NCBI GenBank assembly: GCA_942159475.1
Contig: OW804097.1
Coordinates: forward strand, 111,042,582 to 111,106,581
Source: Sthenelais limicola
Taxonomy: Eukaryota > Annelida > Polychaeta > Phyllodocida > Sigalionidae
Direction of reading: 5' to 3'
DNA: 64,000 nucleotides
The stretch's first letter is position 1. The number at the start of each line of letters is the position of its first letter. The position numbers were made by a program, and so were the translations under genes. The notes below the pieces were generated by a model. The model saw only the letters and a list, made by a program, of their open reading frames with translations. It searched no databases and had not been told where the DNA came from. This document shows, in pieces, positions 1 to 9,452 of this stretch.

Positions 1-172
1 GAGTTTAGAGCGTCAGAAAATGCATGCTTTCACCTACCCTCTCAACTAACCCAAGTATAGGACAAATTCAAATTCAGGACAAGTTCAAAGTAGGCCTACG
101 TACAGGCTCAACATAACCGATCAGGCTTTTTAATCAATACAACTATACCAAATATACTCAGATATACCTAGT
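1..172 (+). repeat. Partial copy of dispersed MITE family M3 (left part)
   Basis: The first 170 bases match the left half of a repeat seen whole at 40,029-40,284. Both share the CAGAAAATG segment, the run ending in CTCAAATAACCC-like sequence, and the later AATATACTCAGATATACCTA stretch. The window edge removes the tip. No coding potential. Confidence 0.5.
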
Positions 173-227
173 ATTAAATTGTCACTCCTCAGGGTAATCA
201 GCAAAGATTACCACGCAGGAATTATTA

Positions 228-523
228 ATGCACTTGTCAATTCCAACCCCCAACCCCCGGGTTTATGTGGAATAATGATGAAATCCCTGACCCCCCCGCC
301 CCCCGCCGAGCATATTTTTGTGAAATCCCCGACCCCAGGGGGCACCTATTTTTGCATTTTATTTTAGTTTTAAATATAAACCCTGACGGACATTCCCCCA
401 CCCTGAGCCACCTCTTGATACTATGGTAAACTAAAGGAAATCCCCGCCTGGGTGGTGGCATATTTTCTCGGACACACAACTACCATTCCCCCACATCCCC
501 GGGGGTGGGGGTGACAAGTGCAT
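228..523. repeat. MITE family M1, C/G-rich with inverted ends
   Basis: A 296-bp non-coding element begins ATGCACTTGTCA and ends TGACAAGTGCAT, so its tips are inverted repeats. Its interior is C-rich, with CCCCCGACC-type runs. A diverged relative lies at 17,567-17,985, with the same order of blocks (CACTT end, CCCCGACCCC, GCCTGGGTGGTGGCATATTTT). The open frames across it are artefacts of the C runs. No transposase is present, so movement would have to be supplied in trans. Confidence 0.6.
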
Positions 524-529
524 TTATAA

Positions 530-903
530 ATGTGATGTTCCACAGGAAAATGAGTCACAAGTCGCAACAAATTGATTTTGAGATAGGCCTACTATCAAAT
601 TTGAAAAGATGAGATCAAGCCGATTCCATTGATGGTTATCTTTAGGGCATCTAATAAGTACTTATGTATTTGTTAAGCATGCATAGGGAAAACGTTAGCA
701 ATAGTATTTATTATCAATCACTAGTAAAGTAGTTAAATGCTATAGGATAACCTCAGATATCCATAGACATATTCAATAATTATACAGAAATTTGGCACAG
801 CACTAAACTCCCTAAAAAGGAAAACATTCTGACCAAGGGCTCCTGTGAAGAAAATGAAAGATATAATTTTGTGCGACTTGTGACTCATTAACTCATCACA
901 AAT
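530..903. repeat. MITE family M2 copy 1
   Basis: The left end reads TGTGATGTTCCACAGGAAAA followed by TGAGTCACAAGTCGCAA. The right end at about 866-900 carries the inverted GCGACTTGTGACTCAT. There is no open frame. The same ends recur at 1,226-1,838, 1,972-2,009, 10,387-10,430, 13,727-13,831 and 59,563-59,655. Confidence 0.55.
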
Positions 904-1225
904 GTGGATAATATCCCACCTTGTTTAGGTTGTCATAGTCGACGTAAAGTGTTTTATTTGCAATAAATTGTGAACCAGCATTGAAGGAGACTTGGACATT
1001 GATGCATGGGTACTTCTTCCAACACACCTGATTTTTTGGCGCTGGACACCTGCATGTCCGGTTCTCCCCTGGGAAATATGAGTATATATTATATAATTTT
1101 ATATGATATTTTATTCCGAAAGCGTTTTACATAATCAATTCCAGAAATGGTTTGAGCCGTCTGCATAAATGCAGGTCTTCCTGACCGCCCATTAAACAAA
1201 TAATTTTACATATATTGAAAACATG
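904..1225. other. Non-coding, nothing recognised
   Basis: AT-rich sequence between two M2 repeats. I see no gene, RNA or structured repeat in it. Confidence 0.4.
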
Positions 1226-1838
1226 TGATGTGTTACAGGAAAATGAGTCACAAGTCGCAAAATAAATATTTTTCAAAGTGCTTTATTCAAAAGAGTAAGT
1301 AGTCCTCGAGGTTGCATGAATACATGTACTAAATTTCAGGACAGTGTATTAAATATATCTTTGCCTTTGCGTTTCTAAGATCATCCTTTGGAGTGTATTG
1401 AGCTACTTTACTTCCAGTCGAAGAAAAAACGCTTATGAATATAATGAAAAGGATGTTGATGTATCTATCATGTCTACGTCCTTATGTCTAAAAATGGTTA
1501 TTTTTTATATAAAATTCTTCTTACGATGGCCTATGCCTTAACTGAATAACTTAACGCCTTTGCCTTATGCAATCAGGCAACTTCTGAGAATATCAACGCT
1601 TGTCGCTGAAATGTATTTCTTTTGTCCTGAATAAACATAATTTAAAATCAAATAAAATCAAAGTCTACCCAAAAATATTGAAACTTTTCTTTTTTTCGAA
1701 AATGAAAATGTAGAAATATATTTTAGCTGTCCTACTGTTTACTATCAGTGGAATCGGCTTGATCTCATCTTTTTAAATATGATGATATCTCAAAATCCAT
1801 TTTTTGCGACTTGTGACTCATTTTCCTGTAACACATCA
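1226..1838. repeat. MITE family M2 copy 2, full length (613 bp)
   Basis: The two ends are near-perfect inverted repeats of about 37 bp: TGATGTGTTACAGGAAAATG on the left, and its complement ending CATTTTCCTGTAACACATCA on the right. The conserved subterminal block ends in TCGCAAAA. The interior is AT-rich and non-coding. This is the best example of the family in the window. Confidence 0.7.
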
Positions 1839-1971
1839 CTAATTTACTAGTGATTGGCTAACCTGAACTATAGCTAATTCATAAGGATCTTTCAGAATTA
1901 GTAACGGTTAGCATTTTAGGAATTCGCTTAATTATCTATTTCTAAATACAGTGATACCAATCTAATTTGCG

Positions 1972-2009
1972 TGCGACTTGTGACTCATTTCCTGTGACAC
2001 ATCACATAT
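1972..2009. repeat. MITE family M2, isolated right end
   Basis: GCGACTTGTGACTCATTTCC followed by TGTGACACATCACA is a lone M2 terminus. It may be the outer end of a longer copy starting at 530 into which copy 2 inserted. Confidence 0.5.
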
Positions 2010-2010
2010 G

Positions 2011-2505
2011 TGGGTGCAGTCGCCAGAAAATGTACAACTCACCTTCACGTACAATCCTCTCAAATAACCCAAATTTCAGATGAAAATAAAGTTCTAGATA
2101 CAGTTCAACCTAACCAGACAGATTGCTAGAATCAATGCAATGCCGAATATACTCAAACTTACCTAATATTGACCAAATTGCAGCCTAATTTAGCAGAATT
2201 TACTAAATGTGTATACAGCTGCCAAATGTAAATTTTCTGAGAATCTGACCCATATACGGGTCAGATCGTCCGAAATTGGACAATCGGCAGCTCTACACAT
2301 TGAGTAAATTCAGCTAAATTAGGCTGGAAAATGATAAATAGCTGGTATATCTGAGTAGATTTAGTTTTGCCTTGATTAAAAATATCTGTTTGGTTATGAT
2401 AAACGTAATTTTGAACTTGATTTTTGTCTTAAATTTTGGTTATTTGAGAGGATTGTGGAAGGCGAATTGTACATTTTCTGGCGATCTGACCCATACACAG
2501 TTCTC
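2011..2505. repeat. Two M3 MITEs, head to head
   Basis: The left copy (about 2,011-2,262) starts with TGTGGGTGCAGTCGCCAGAA and ends TTCTGAGAATCTGACCC. A second copy begins at the shared CCCATATACGGGTCAGA and ends near 2,505 with ATTTTCTGGCGATCTGACCC. They share a junction around GACCCATATACGGGTC, so one probably inserted at the tip of the other or they moved as a pair. No coding frame. Confidence 0.6.
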
Positions 2506-3454
2506 ACCTGTATATTTCATGCTGAGAGGTGTGCACTCAGTGGGTAGAAATGTCAGAGCTCTAATATTTGTCACCTTGGCTGATAGGCTAAAACCAAGCA
2601 TGAACGCACCGGCGGCAAATAATATAAACACCATTATATATTCCTGAAAAAGGAAAAGGAGAATTCATGTCAAAATATGGATATAAAACATATATGAAGG
2701 CCAAAGCGTTATTAGTTTATAGGTGTGTGATATAAAGTTAGACATTTCTGGTGAGAAAAAAACCTTTTGATATTTCTATGGTGAAGATGAATGGGGTATG
2801 GGGAACTAAATGTATTGGCATTTTATTCAATAAAGTGTACCATTGACATTGGGATGTCACCCTCTTCAGTCATGGTGGGTAGTGAGTCTGGACTATCTGA
2901 TCAATATGTTATGACTTAGTTTATTAGTAATGACGTGTATGAGGATGATGGGATAAGTGAATTACAGGTTGGATACTGTTTGTAGCAATGTGCATATTAT
3001 ATATATAGCCAAGCTAGTTTTGGAGTCAGCGATTCAGAGCAAAGCAGGTGATATTGGTATTGACTTTTCAATTTCATTGATAGTTGGTCCTGGCTAAGGC
3101 ATTGATTGCTATTAATATAGAAGTTGGTTCTGGCTAAGGCATTGATTGCTATTAATATAGAAGTTGGTTCTGGCTAAGGCACAGTTAAAATGCCCATACT
3201 TGGAAACAATAACATGGTTTTTTGTTTAAATCAAGCTTTATTCATGGTTACCTGCCAATCGAGGCGCGTACAATGCTAAAACATGTCATAAAATATTTTT
3301 AAGAAATCTTTTTTAATTGATTTTTTGTGTGTGCTTTTCTGATTGTTCGTATTGAAGAAATATAATTGTAATCAAAGACTGTCAAATTGAAACAAAAAAT
3401 GAGTGGAAAGAATAACATGGCGTAGGCCCACAAAAGCTGGGAAGCAGTGCGTCT
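2506..3454. other. Non-coding flank of the DIRS element
   Basis: No exon or RNA gene was recognised. It contains the 40-bp tandem repeat at 3,083-3,181 and otherwise unremarkable AT-rich sequence up to the left inverted repeat of the DIRS element. Confidence 0.4.
3083..3181 (+). repeat. 40-bp tandem repeat, 2.5 units
   Basis: The unit begins GTTGGTTCTGGCTAAGGC and repeats with a 40-base period at 3,083, 3,123 and 3,163. The first two units differ at one base and the third is cut short after GGCTAAGGC. Confidence 0.85.
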
Positions 3455-3497
3455 ATTTTTACTCGCAACCCATTTGGGTGCGGTACTAAATAGAGAT
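3455..3497 (+). repeat. DIRS left inverted terminal repeat
   Basis: TTTTTACTCGCAACCCATTT followed by GGGTGCGGTACTAAATAGAG is the exact reverse complement of 8,166-8,207. A CACGTGA-containing block just inside (about 3,508-3,530) is shared with the foldback beyond the right end. Confidence 0.85.
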
Positions 3498-3583
3498 CCA
3501 GCGCCGTGGTATCACGTGACATCAGTTCGCGCGGTTTTCGCGGTGTTGATCAGACTCAGAAAATTCGATCTCCCTCACCGAAG

Positions 3584-3985
3584 GTAAGTTTTTTCGAATT
3601 TCATCGTCACTTTTAAATTTTCTTGGTAAAGAAATAGTATTGTTTCTTCCGCTACGGACATAGATCCGGTAACGAGTAAGATTTGGTAAAATTTTATTGT
3701 AATTAGTGATTTATTTATGGAAACGATCGTCGGACCGCGGTTCGACTCGCCCTCGTGGTGATCGTTCAGGGACGTAACGGTGCGCCGTTTTCAAAGTTCC
3801 TTCTTGTATTAATATCTTCGAACTTTTTTGTTCAAGAGGATGATTTTTGCTTTAAGTACTTCTTACTGAGGTTTGAAAGGCTTTGAGTTTTAATTTAAAT
3901 AACTTTGATGATTTGGAACGGTTTTTTACCGTTGCCTTGGTAACTGTGAATGGAGTTTAATTTCGGCTTGTTATTTATTTTGTAG
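3584..3985 (+). other. Predicted 5' UTR intron of the DIRS element
   Basis: AAG|GTAAGT at 3,581-3,589 is a consensus donor. TTTATTTTGTAG, ending at 3,985, is a good acceptor directly against the gag ATG. Removing 402 nt would join the leader to gag. The splice sites are read by eye; no transcript is available. Confidence 0.45.
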
Positions 3986-5173
3986 ATGCCACCTAAACTT
4001 CGTGCTAAAGATAAACATGACTTGTCGGATTCTGGATCAGAAAATTCAGAACCGTCGGGAACGGTTAAATCGACTGAAAAGTCGGCGGAGCCGGAGAAGC
4101 AAGATGGCGGACATGGCTCGAAGAGAGCGCGTGTTGAAATTGAAGATGACGTCATTGATGAGGCGGAGACGTCTACTTCTGGTGGAGTGGGCGGAAATGA
4201 TCAGTCAGGCTCGGAAAACTTTTCCGCGAGGGACTGGAATCAGATGTTAGTTTCGGCATTCATGCAGAACTTCATCCAACCTCAAAATCAAGGTGTAGAA
4301 GAGCCTCCCGCCGAGGAAGTTGATCCTTTACAGGCAGAAACTTACCCGGAAGGTGAATTGTGGACCAAGCTCCAAGAAGCCACTAGTAAACAAGAGAAGA
4401 GTAAGAAGCGAGGCCCGGCGGTAGGTCCTCATTTGGCTCTGTTTATTAACAATTCTTTCGAAAAAGGGTTCAGTCAACAAGACCTGGAAGGGTCCATGGA
4501 AGATTATCCGAGGCCTGAGAACGTAGACAGCCTCATGGCCCAGAAATGTGACCAAGACATTTTCAATTCGAAGTCAGTCACAGTCGATAATGTAAGATCT
4601 ACGGATATAACCCTAAGAGCCATGCAGAAAGGAGTTTCTGCTGCGATGATTGCACTAGCCCCAATTGGAGATGTCATTCTCAAACAAGGAAAGAAGAATA
4701 AAGAAATGGACAAGGTAGGCAAGAATTTGCTGGACGTCTATGAATTTCTGGTGAATGTTCATTGCGGCATCTCTTCCAAAAGAAGGGATCTTTTGAAACC
4801 AAAGATTAACCAGACTTATGCCAAGTCGGTGGCCAATGTCAAGGATGAAAATGCAGAATGGTTGTTTGGAGGAAATCTTCAGGCTTCACTTAAAGCGGCC
4901 AAAGCGGCCAACGAGGTTCAGTCTGCCCTGACTCCTCAAGCTCCTCGCCCTAAAGGACAGCAGCCACGTCAACAACGACCCAGATTCCCCTTTAAAGGGA
5001 ACTTCCAAAATATGTTTCAACATGGGTTCGGAGGTTTTCGTCAAAACTTCGCGCAACCAAGGTTCCCAGCTCCACGGTTCCCCCAACAAGGTACAGGGAA
5101 TTATCGTCCCAGATATAGGACCCCTACGCCTAATCCACAGAAGGATTTTCCCAAAGGGTTGGCCAAGCAGTAG
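3986..5173 (+). CDS. DIRS gag-like protein
   Basis: A 395-residue ORF with an ATG start directly after the predicted acceptor. The N-terminal 100 residues are acidic, Ser/Glu/Lys-rich and low in complexity (SDSGSENSEPSG). The middle, residues about 110-310, is a compact, mostly helical region. The C-terminus, residues about 315-395, is rich in Arg, Pro, Gln, Gly and Phe (PRFPFKGNFQNMF), as expected of a nucleic-acid-binding tail. No zinc knuckle is seen. Position and composition match DIRS ORF1 (gag), the presumed particle and RNA-binding protein. The pol frame begins inside its last 40 nt in the -1 register. Confidence 0.7.
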   Translation: MPPKLRAKDKHDLSDSGSENSEPSGTVKSTEKSAEPEKQDGGHGSKRARVEIEDDVIDEAETSTSGGVGGNDQSGSENFSARDWNQMLVSAFMQNFIQPQNQGVEEPPAEEVDPLQAETYPEGELWTKLQEATSKQEKSKKRGPAVGPHLALFINNSFEKGFSQQDLEGSMEDYPRPENVDSLMAQKCDQDIFNSKSVTVDNVRSTDITLRAMQKGVSAAMIALAPIGDVILKQGKKNKEMDKVGKNLLDVYEFLVNVHCGISSKRRDLLKPKINQTYAKSVANVKDENAEWLFGGNLQASLKAAKAANEVQSALTPQAPRPKGQQPRQQRPRFPFKGNFQNMFQHGFGGFRQNFAQPRFPAPRFPQQGTGNYRPRYRTPTPNPQKDFPKGLAKQ

Positions 5174-7098
5174 TAAATCAATGTTCCTCAGACGTGAGAC
5201 TGGATTTGTATCATTCGAGTGAAAATTTTCAGGCAGGTAACATAGCAAATTATGTACACAAGTGGTCAGAAATTACTTCTGATCCTTGGATTCTGGATAT
5301 GATTAAAGGAATAGGATTAGATTTTGATTCTTACCCAGTACAGGGTAGAATTCCTTATCCTTTTAAATTCTCTGAAGAAGAGAGAAGTCAAGTAGAGTTT
5401 GAAGTGTTAAACATGTCATCCAAAGGTGTAATTGAGGAAGCGGTGAATGAACTGGGAGAATACATTTCTAATATATTTCTCCGTCCAAAGCCTGAGGGAA
5501 AGTTTCGAGTCATTCTCGATTTGACAAATCTGAATTTGTGTATTAGCTATGAGCATTTCAAAATGTCTAGTTTTCAAACTGCTTTAGATCTAGTGCAGCA
5601 TAATCGCTGGATGGGATCGGTCGATCTGAAAGATGCTTATTATTCCGTACCAATTCTTCCTGAATTCAGGAAATTTTTTAGATTTTATTGGAATGGGCAC
5701 CTTTACCAATATGTAGGAATGCCTATGGGACTCACTTCAGGTCCCCGAATTTTTACAAAAATTATGGTCCCGGTATTTGCATCTTTAAGAGCGAGAGGTT
5801 TTGAATGTTTTCAATACATCGATGATTCATTTGTGATTGCAAATTCATATGAAGAGTGTAAGGTTGCCATCTTTGAATTGGCTAAACTGTTGGATGAGTT
5901 AGGGTTTACTGTCCATTCCGAAAAATCGGTAATTGAACCTTGTCAGGAGTTAAAGTTTTTGGGGTTTTTGATTAATTCGCAGACCATGACGATTTACCCT
6001 ACTCAAGACAAGATTGAAAAATTTGTACGTTCGGCTCACGATTTGATGGATAAAAGGAAACCAACGATTTGAGAGGTTTCAGGCTTGGTTGGCCTTATGA
6101 TCGCGTATTCAATTTGTATTAAATATGGTGGTGCCCATATTAAGAATTTAGAATCTGATAAAGTGAGAGCTCTGGCTTTCAACAGGGGCGATTTTGATGC
6201 AAAGATGAAAATTTCGCTAGAAGGTTTAGAAGATATTAAATGGTGGTTAGATCATTTTATTCTGGCTGAGAGAGAAATTCATTTTTCTCCTCAAGCTAAA
6301 GATTTGTACACTGATGCCTCGTTGGCAGGTTGGGGTGCCACGATGGATGGAATCACAGCAGGTGGTAGGTGGAAGGAAAATGAAATTAACGATCATATTA
6401 ATGTGTTAGAACTTAGGGCAATTTTGTATGGGCTTCAAAGCCTGGTCTCAGATAGGGACATTCATATTAGAACATTGACGGATAATACTACCGCTCGCGC
6501 TTACGTCCGCAAGATGGGTGGAGTGCGTTCTGAGAAATGTAACAAGGTGGCCCAGGAAATTTGGGCGTGGTGTGAAACGAATAATATTTGGCTGACGCCT
6601 GTTTATATTCTTGGTGTGCTGAATATCAGCGCAGATAGAGAATCTAGAGTGTTCAATGATGACATTGAGTGGGAACTCGGACCGAAATTATTTAAAAGAA
6701 TTTGTAAAGAATTTGATACACCTTGGGTGGATATGTTTGCTTCGCAAATAAATTGTAAGTGTGAAAGGTTCGTGTCTTGGAGACCAGAACCTGAAGCGTG
6801 GAAGCAAGATGCTTTCTCGCTAGATTGGTCTATATGTGGAGGATTAATCTATTGTTTTCCTCCTTTCAGCCTTGCAGGCAAAGTACTGACAAAGGTCATT
6901 CAAAGCAAGATGCTCTGTATTCTGGTCCTTCCGGCGTGGGAAAGCCAACCCTGGGCGGCAACGGCGGGGAACTTGGCAAGCAGAGTGATTCGGTTCGGAC
7001 AGGGCAACCGAAACCTGTTACCTCACGGAAGCCCAAACAAAGTTCAAGTATTCCAAAAAATTCCACTCCTAGCATACCTTTTCTCGCAAGAGTTTTAG
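5134..7098 (+). CDS. DIRS pol: reverse transcriptase, RNase H and C-terminal domain, with one stop
   Basis: The frame opens at 5,134 with no early ATG, so a -1 shift from gag is likely. Reverse transcriptase runs to about 6,070: SVDLKDAYYSVP palm segment, MPMGLTSGPRIF, and the catalytic YIDD at 5,815-5,826. A TGA at 6,070-6,072 breaks the frame after KPTI; the reading continues EVSGLVGL in the same register. RNase H follows (LYTDASLAGWGA; LELRAI; TLTDNTTARAYV; DRESR). The C-terminal region has DMFASQINCKCERFVSWRPE and FPPFSLAGKVL, typical of the domain after RNase H in DIRS elements, often called methyltransferase-like. The context suggests CGA to TGA. Its last 300 nt overlap the recombinase frame. 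Confidence 0.85.
5143..5149 (+). promoter_or_regulatory. Candidate -1 frameshift heptamer GGATTTT
   Basis: In the gag frame this reads G GAT TTT, which fits the X XXY YYZ pattern; the same heptamer is used by some plant RNA viruses. It lies inside the 40-nt window (5,134-5,173) where gag and the -1 pol frame overlap. I do not see a strong stem-loop just downstream, so this is only a candidate. Confidence 0.3.
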
Positions 7099-8054
7099 AA
7101 AAACAGGGAATTGATGAGAAAACGATTCAATTGATTATGCACGCTTGGCGTCCAAGTACGAAACGATTGTATTCTACTTATATAAGAAAATGGGCACTGT
7201 ACTGTGTGAAATTTGATGTTCGGTTATTGAAACCTTCTCTAGGAGAAGTGTGTAGATTTTTACGACATTTAATGGAACAAGGGTTGGGCCATGGAGCCAT
7301 TAACTCTGCACGTTGTGCTTTGAGTCTTATATTGCCTAAGAGTTTAAATGAAGATACATTCGGAAAGAATGGGATCGTTTGTAATCTTGTTAAGGGTGTT
7401 TACGAACTTAACCCCCCTAAACCTAGGTATTCACAGTTCTGGGATGTAAAAGAAGTCTTGAACGAATTGAACGCATGGGGTCAGAATGAGAAGCTCTCAT
7501 TGAAATTGTTAACCTATAAATTGGCTATGTTGTTGTTATTGGTCACGTCTCAACGTGGTCAGACGATAATCCACCTGAGGATTGATTCTATGAAATGTTA
7601 CAGTCAAGAAGTTGTATTTTTCTTGAAAAGTTTGCTGAAGCATAACAGATTGGGCGACCCCCTGGATGTAATGGTCTTACGACCCTATATTCTTAATGAA
7701 AAGTTATGTATTGTGGCCACTGTTAAGGCCTATTTGGCTCGCACAAAAATGTTGCGAGGAGATTGTAAGTTTTTACTTGTTAGTTATATTCGACCTCACG
7801 GGTCGATCTCGAGAGACACTCTGGCACGTTGGACTTTAGCTACATTGAGACTGTCAGGAATTGATGTAAGCAAATATGGTTCTCACTCAACTCGAGGCGC
7901 TTCTGCGTCTGCAGCAGCTAAGTTGGGAATAAGATTAAATGACATTATGCGCCATGCCGGGTGGAAGTGCGCCACTTCTTTTGACAGGCACTACTTTAAA
8001 CAAGTGGAGGAAGCGCCGCGTGTGGCGGACGCGATCCTCAGTTTAGCTTCATAA
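6798..8054 (+). CDS. DIRS tyrosine recombinase
   Basis: The open frame is 418 codons. The first codons overlap pol and lack an ATG, so the true start lies a little downstream or is reached by recoding. The core starts near residue 93 with a SAM-like N-terminal domain (WRPSTKRLYSTYIRKW). Catalytic residues are visible: Arg253 in SQRGQTI, His363 and Arg366 in SHSTRGAS, Trp389 in HAGW and Tyr399 in FDRHYF. This is the full R-H-R-H/W-Y set of DIRS recombinases, which integrate a circular cDNA. Nothing in this ORF looks broken. Confidence 0.88.
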   Translation: MEARCFLARLVYMWRINLLFSSFQPCRQSTDKGHSKQDALYSGPSGVGKPTLGGNGGELGKQSDSVRTGQPKPVTSRKPKQSSSIPKNSTPSIPFLARVLEKQGIDEKTIQLIMHAWRPSTKRLYSTYIRKWALYCVKFDVRLLKPSLGEVCRFLRHLMEQGLGHGAINSARCALSLILPKSLNEDTFGKNGIVCNLVKGVYELNPPKPRYSQFWDVKEVLNELNAWGQNEKLSLKLLTYKLAMLLLLVTSQRGQTIIHLRIDSMKCYSQEVVFFLKSLLKHNRLGDPLDVMVLRPYILNEKLCIVATVKAYLARTKMLRGDCKFLLVSYIRPHGSISRDTLARWTLATLRLSGIDVSKYGSHSTRGASASAAAKLGIRLNDIMRHAGWKCATSFDRHYFKQVEEAPRVADAILSLAS

Positions 8055-8165
8055 TTATGATGTTGTTATTTGGTGTAATAAACACTGTTGAGAATTGAGA
8101 TTATTGTGGCTTTTCCTTATAGTGTTGTTGGAGAAAAACTCCAAACATTAATACAAGCTCTGAAA

Positions 8166-8208
8166 ATCTCTATTTAGTACCGCACCCAAATGGGTTGCGA
8201 GTAAAAAT
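8166..8208 (-). repeat. DIRS right inverted terminal repeat
   Basis: ATCTCTATTTAGTACCGCAC through GCGAGTAAAAA is the reverse complement of the left end at 3,455-3,497. It lies about 110 bases after the recombinase stop. Confidence 0.85.
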
Positions 8209-8555
8209 TTTATAATTTTTAGAGACTTACCGTGGGAAGTTGAATTAAAATTTAGTTTTTTATGAGCAACACATAGGGTTGCGGGAGTAAATAGCCCTCC
8301 CAAGAAAAATTACAACCCTCCCTGGTCTCATAATGCTCATGATATTCCACGGTTAAGTAAATTAATAAAATTTGTGACGATGTTGGTTGCATTAATGTTG
8401 TTATTGCAGCTTTTCTCCAATTCTGAAGTCTGATGTCACGTGATACCACGGCGCGGGATCTCTATTTACTCCCGCAACCCTATGTGTTGCTCATAAAAAA
8501 CTAAATTTTAATTCAACTTCCCACGGTAAGTCTCTAAAAATTATAAAATATAATG
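8206..8555. repeat. Foldback repeat abutting the DIRS right end
   Basis: Arms of about 95-100 bp (8,206-8,305 and 8,452-8,555) are inverted copies: GAGACTTACCGTGGGAAG on the left, CTTCCCACGGTAAGTCTC on the right. Inside each arm lies a diverged version of the DIRS terminus (GGGTTGCGGGAGTAAATAG). The loop holds GATGTCACGTGATACCACGG, which is also found inverted at the left DIRS end. It looks like two ends of a related DIRS subfamily without the coding body, that is, a non-autonomous derivative. Confidence 0.65.
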
Positions 8556-9161
8556 GGTTAAAAAGTTGGTTTCAATGGGAACCAAGAAACATAGTTGAAA
8601 TAGAGCTCGACAACAATACAAGAGAATTGTAGCTAAAATGATACAAACATGTTCGAATAAATGCAGTACATGGATAGTTGAATGTGTGTAGGCAATGGAT
8701 TATATGCGTACAGTCTAGGCCCAAAGATGAAAGAGTCCCTTCAAACGAAGGGAAAGCCTTTCGCCTCAAACTGAAAAGTGCCATTATAATTCCATTAAGA
8801 CCGCAACATGTCATTATATTCATATTAAAACCCTGAGGCCAAGACCAGGCAACCGATTAGTGAAGTAGGCTGACATACCATTCTTATCTGATCTGAGGGT
8901 TAGCTAGGGTTTGGACCTAGACTGTGTAGCCTACCTTCTTCTATTATATATTGAAGCCTGTTTGTAACATGTTTGTTTTTCATTACAGGGAACTGCCGCC
9001 GGATATATATAGTCTCCATCACATTATATATAGCTTGGTATCTATGAAACTGATAGGGTAGAACAATAAAATCTTTGAAAAAGGTATAGAAATATTACTG
9101 ACTGAAAAAAGGCACTGTCTATGGTAGCAGGCGCGTCCGCAGCACTCAGCTAACGCTTTAC
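8556..9161. other. Non-coding, with a short dispersed repeat
   Basis: At about 8,720-8,885 lies a block (GGGAAAGCC..., TGCCATTATA, CCATTAA, GTAGGC order) also found at about 12,600-12,720 and, inverted, at 60,730-60,850. I see no exon on either strand. Confidence 0.4.
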
Positions 9162-9285
9162 CGCCTGGTTTCTTCTTTGAATCTTCTATAATCATATCAC
9201 GAGCCACCTCCTCATAGGGGGCGCCCCATGGACACACATCCCGTCCAGATCCTCGTCCCATCTTGATTTATTCAACTGCCCTTGT
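9162..9285 (-). CDS. Possible first coding exon of an unidentified gene
   Basis: On the minus strand a pyrimidine-rich acceptor (TTGTTTTGTTGCAG) is followed by a 24-nt leader and an ATG at 9,261. It opens a charged 34-residue peptide, MGRGSGRDVCPWGAPYEEVA and on to KKKPGG. A GTAAAG donor-like site follows at 9,161. The frame stays open for a further stretch to 9,019 if unspliced. I do not recognise the family and see no clear next exon. Confidence 0.25.
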
Positions 9286-9452
9286 CTGCAACAAAACAAT
9301 CCAACGTATTATTATTATGTGTTATTATTTCATCGGCCAATAGTCCTACAATTAAAAATCAATATTACAAAAGACACATTGAGGCAAAATAAACTAGTTT
9401 CCTGGGTCGAGAGCAAGACCAGGAGCAGGCTGGCTCCTCTGAGGCGAACCTT

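Larger units (their letters stand above)
3455..8208 (+). mobile_element. DIRS-type tyrosine-recombinase retrotransposon (DIRS-1w)
   Basis: A 4.75 kb element bounded by 42-43 bp inverted terminal repeats carries gag, reverse transcriptase/RNase H with a DIRS C-terminal domain, and a tyrosine recombinase, all on the plus strand. Inverted (not split direct) ends place it with DIRS rather than Ngaro. There are no LTRs and no integrase, and I saw no target duplication, as expected for recombinase-mediated insertion of a circular intermediate. The pol frame has one in-frame stop, but the remaining frames are long and clean, so the copy is young. Confidence 0.85.

Noticed and set aside
5143..5175. 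A second stem-loop-driven frameshift signal in the DIRS element
   Set aside because: Only CCAA/TTGG pairing is visible after GGATTTT, so the structure half is not claimed; the heptamer alone is listed at low confidence.
9120..9170. tRNA- or SINE-like sequence (AAGCGTTAGCTGAGTGCTGC on the minus strand)
   Set aside because: No A-box/B-box pair at the right spacing and no cloverleaf could be drawn.
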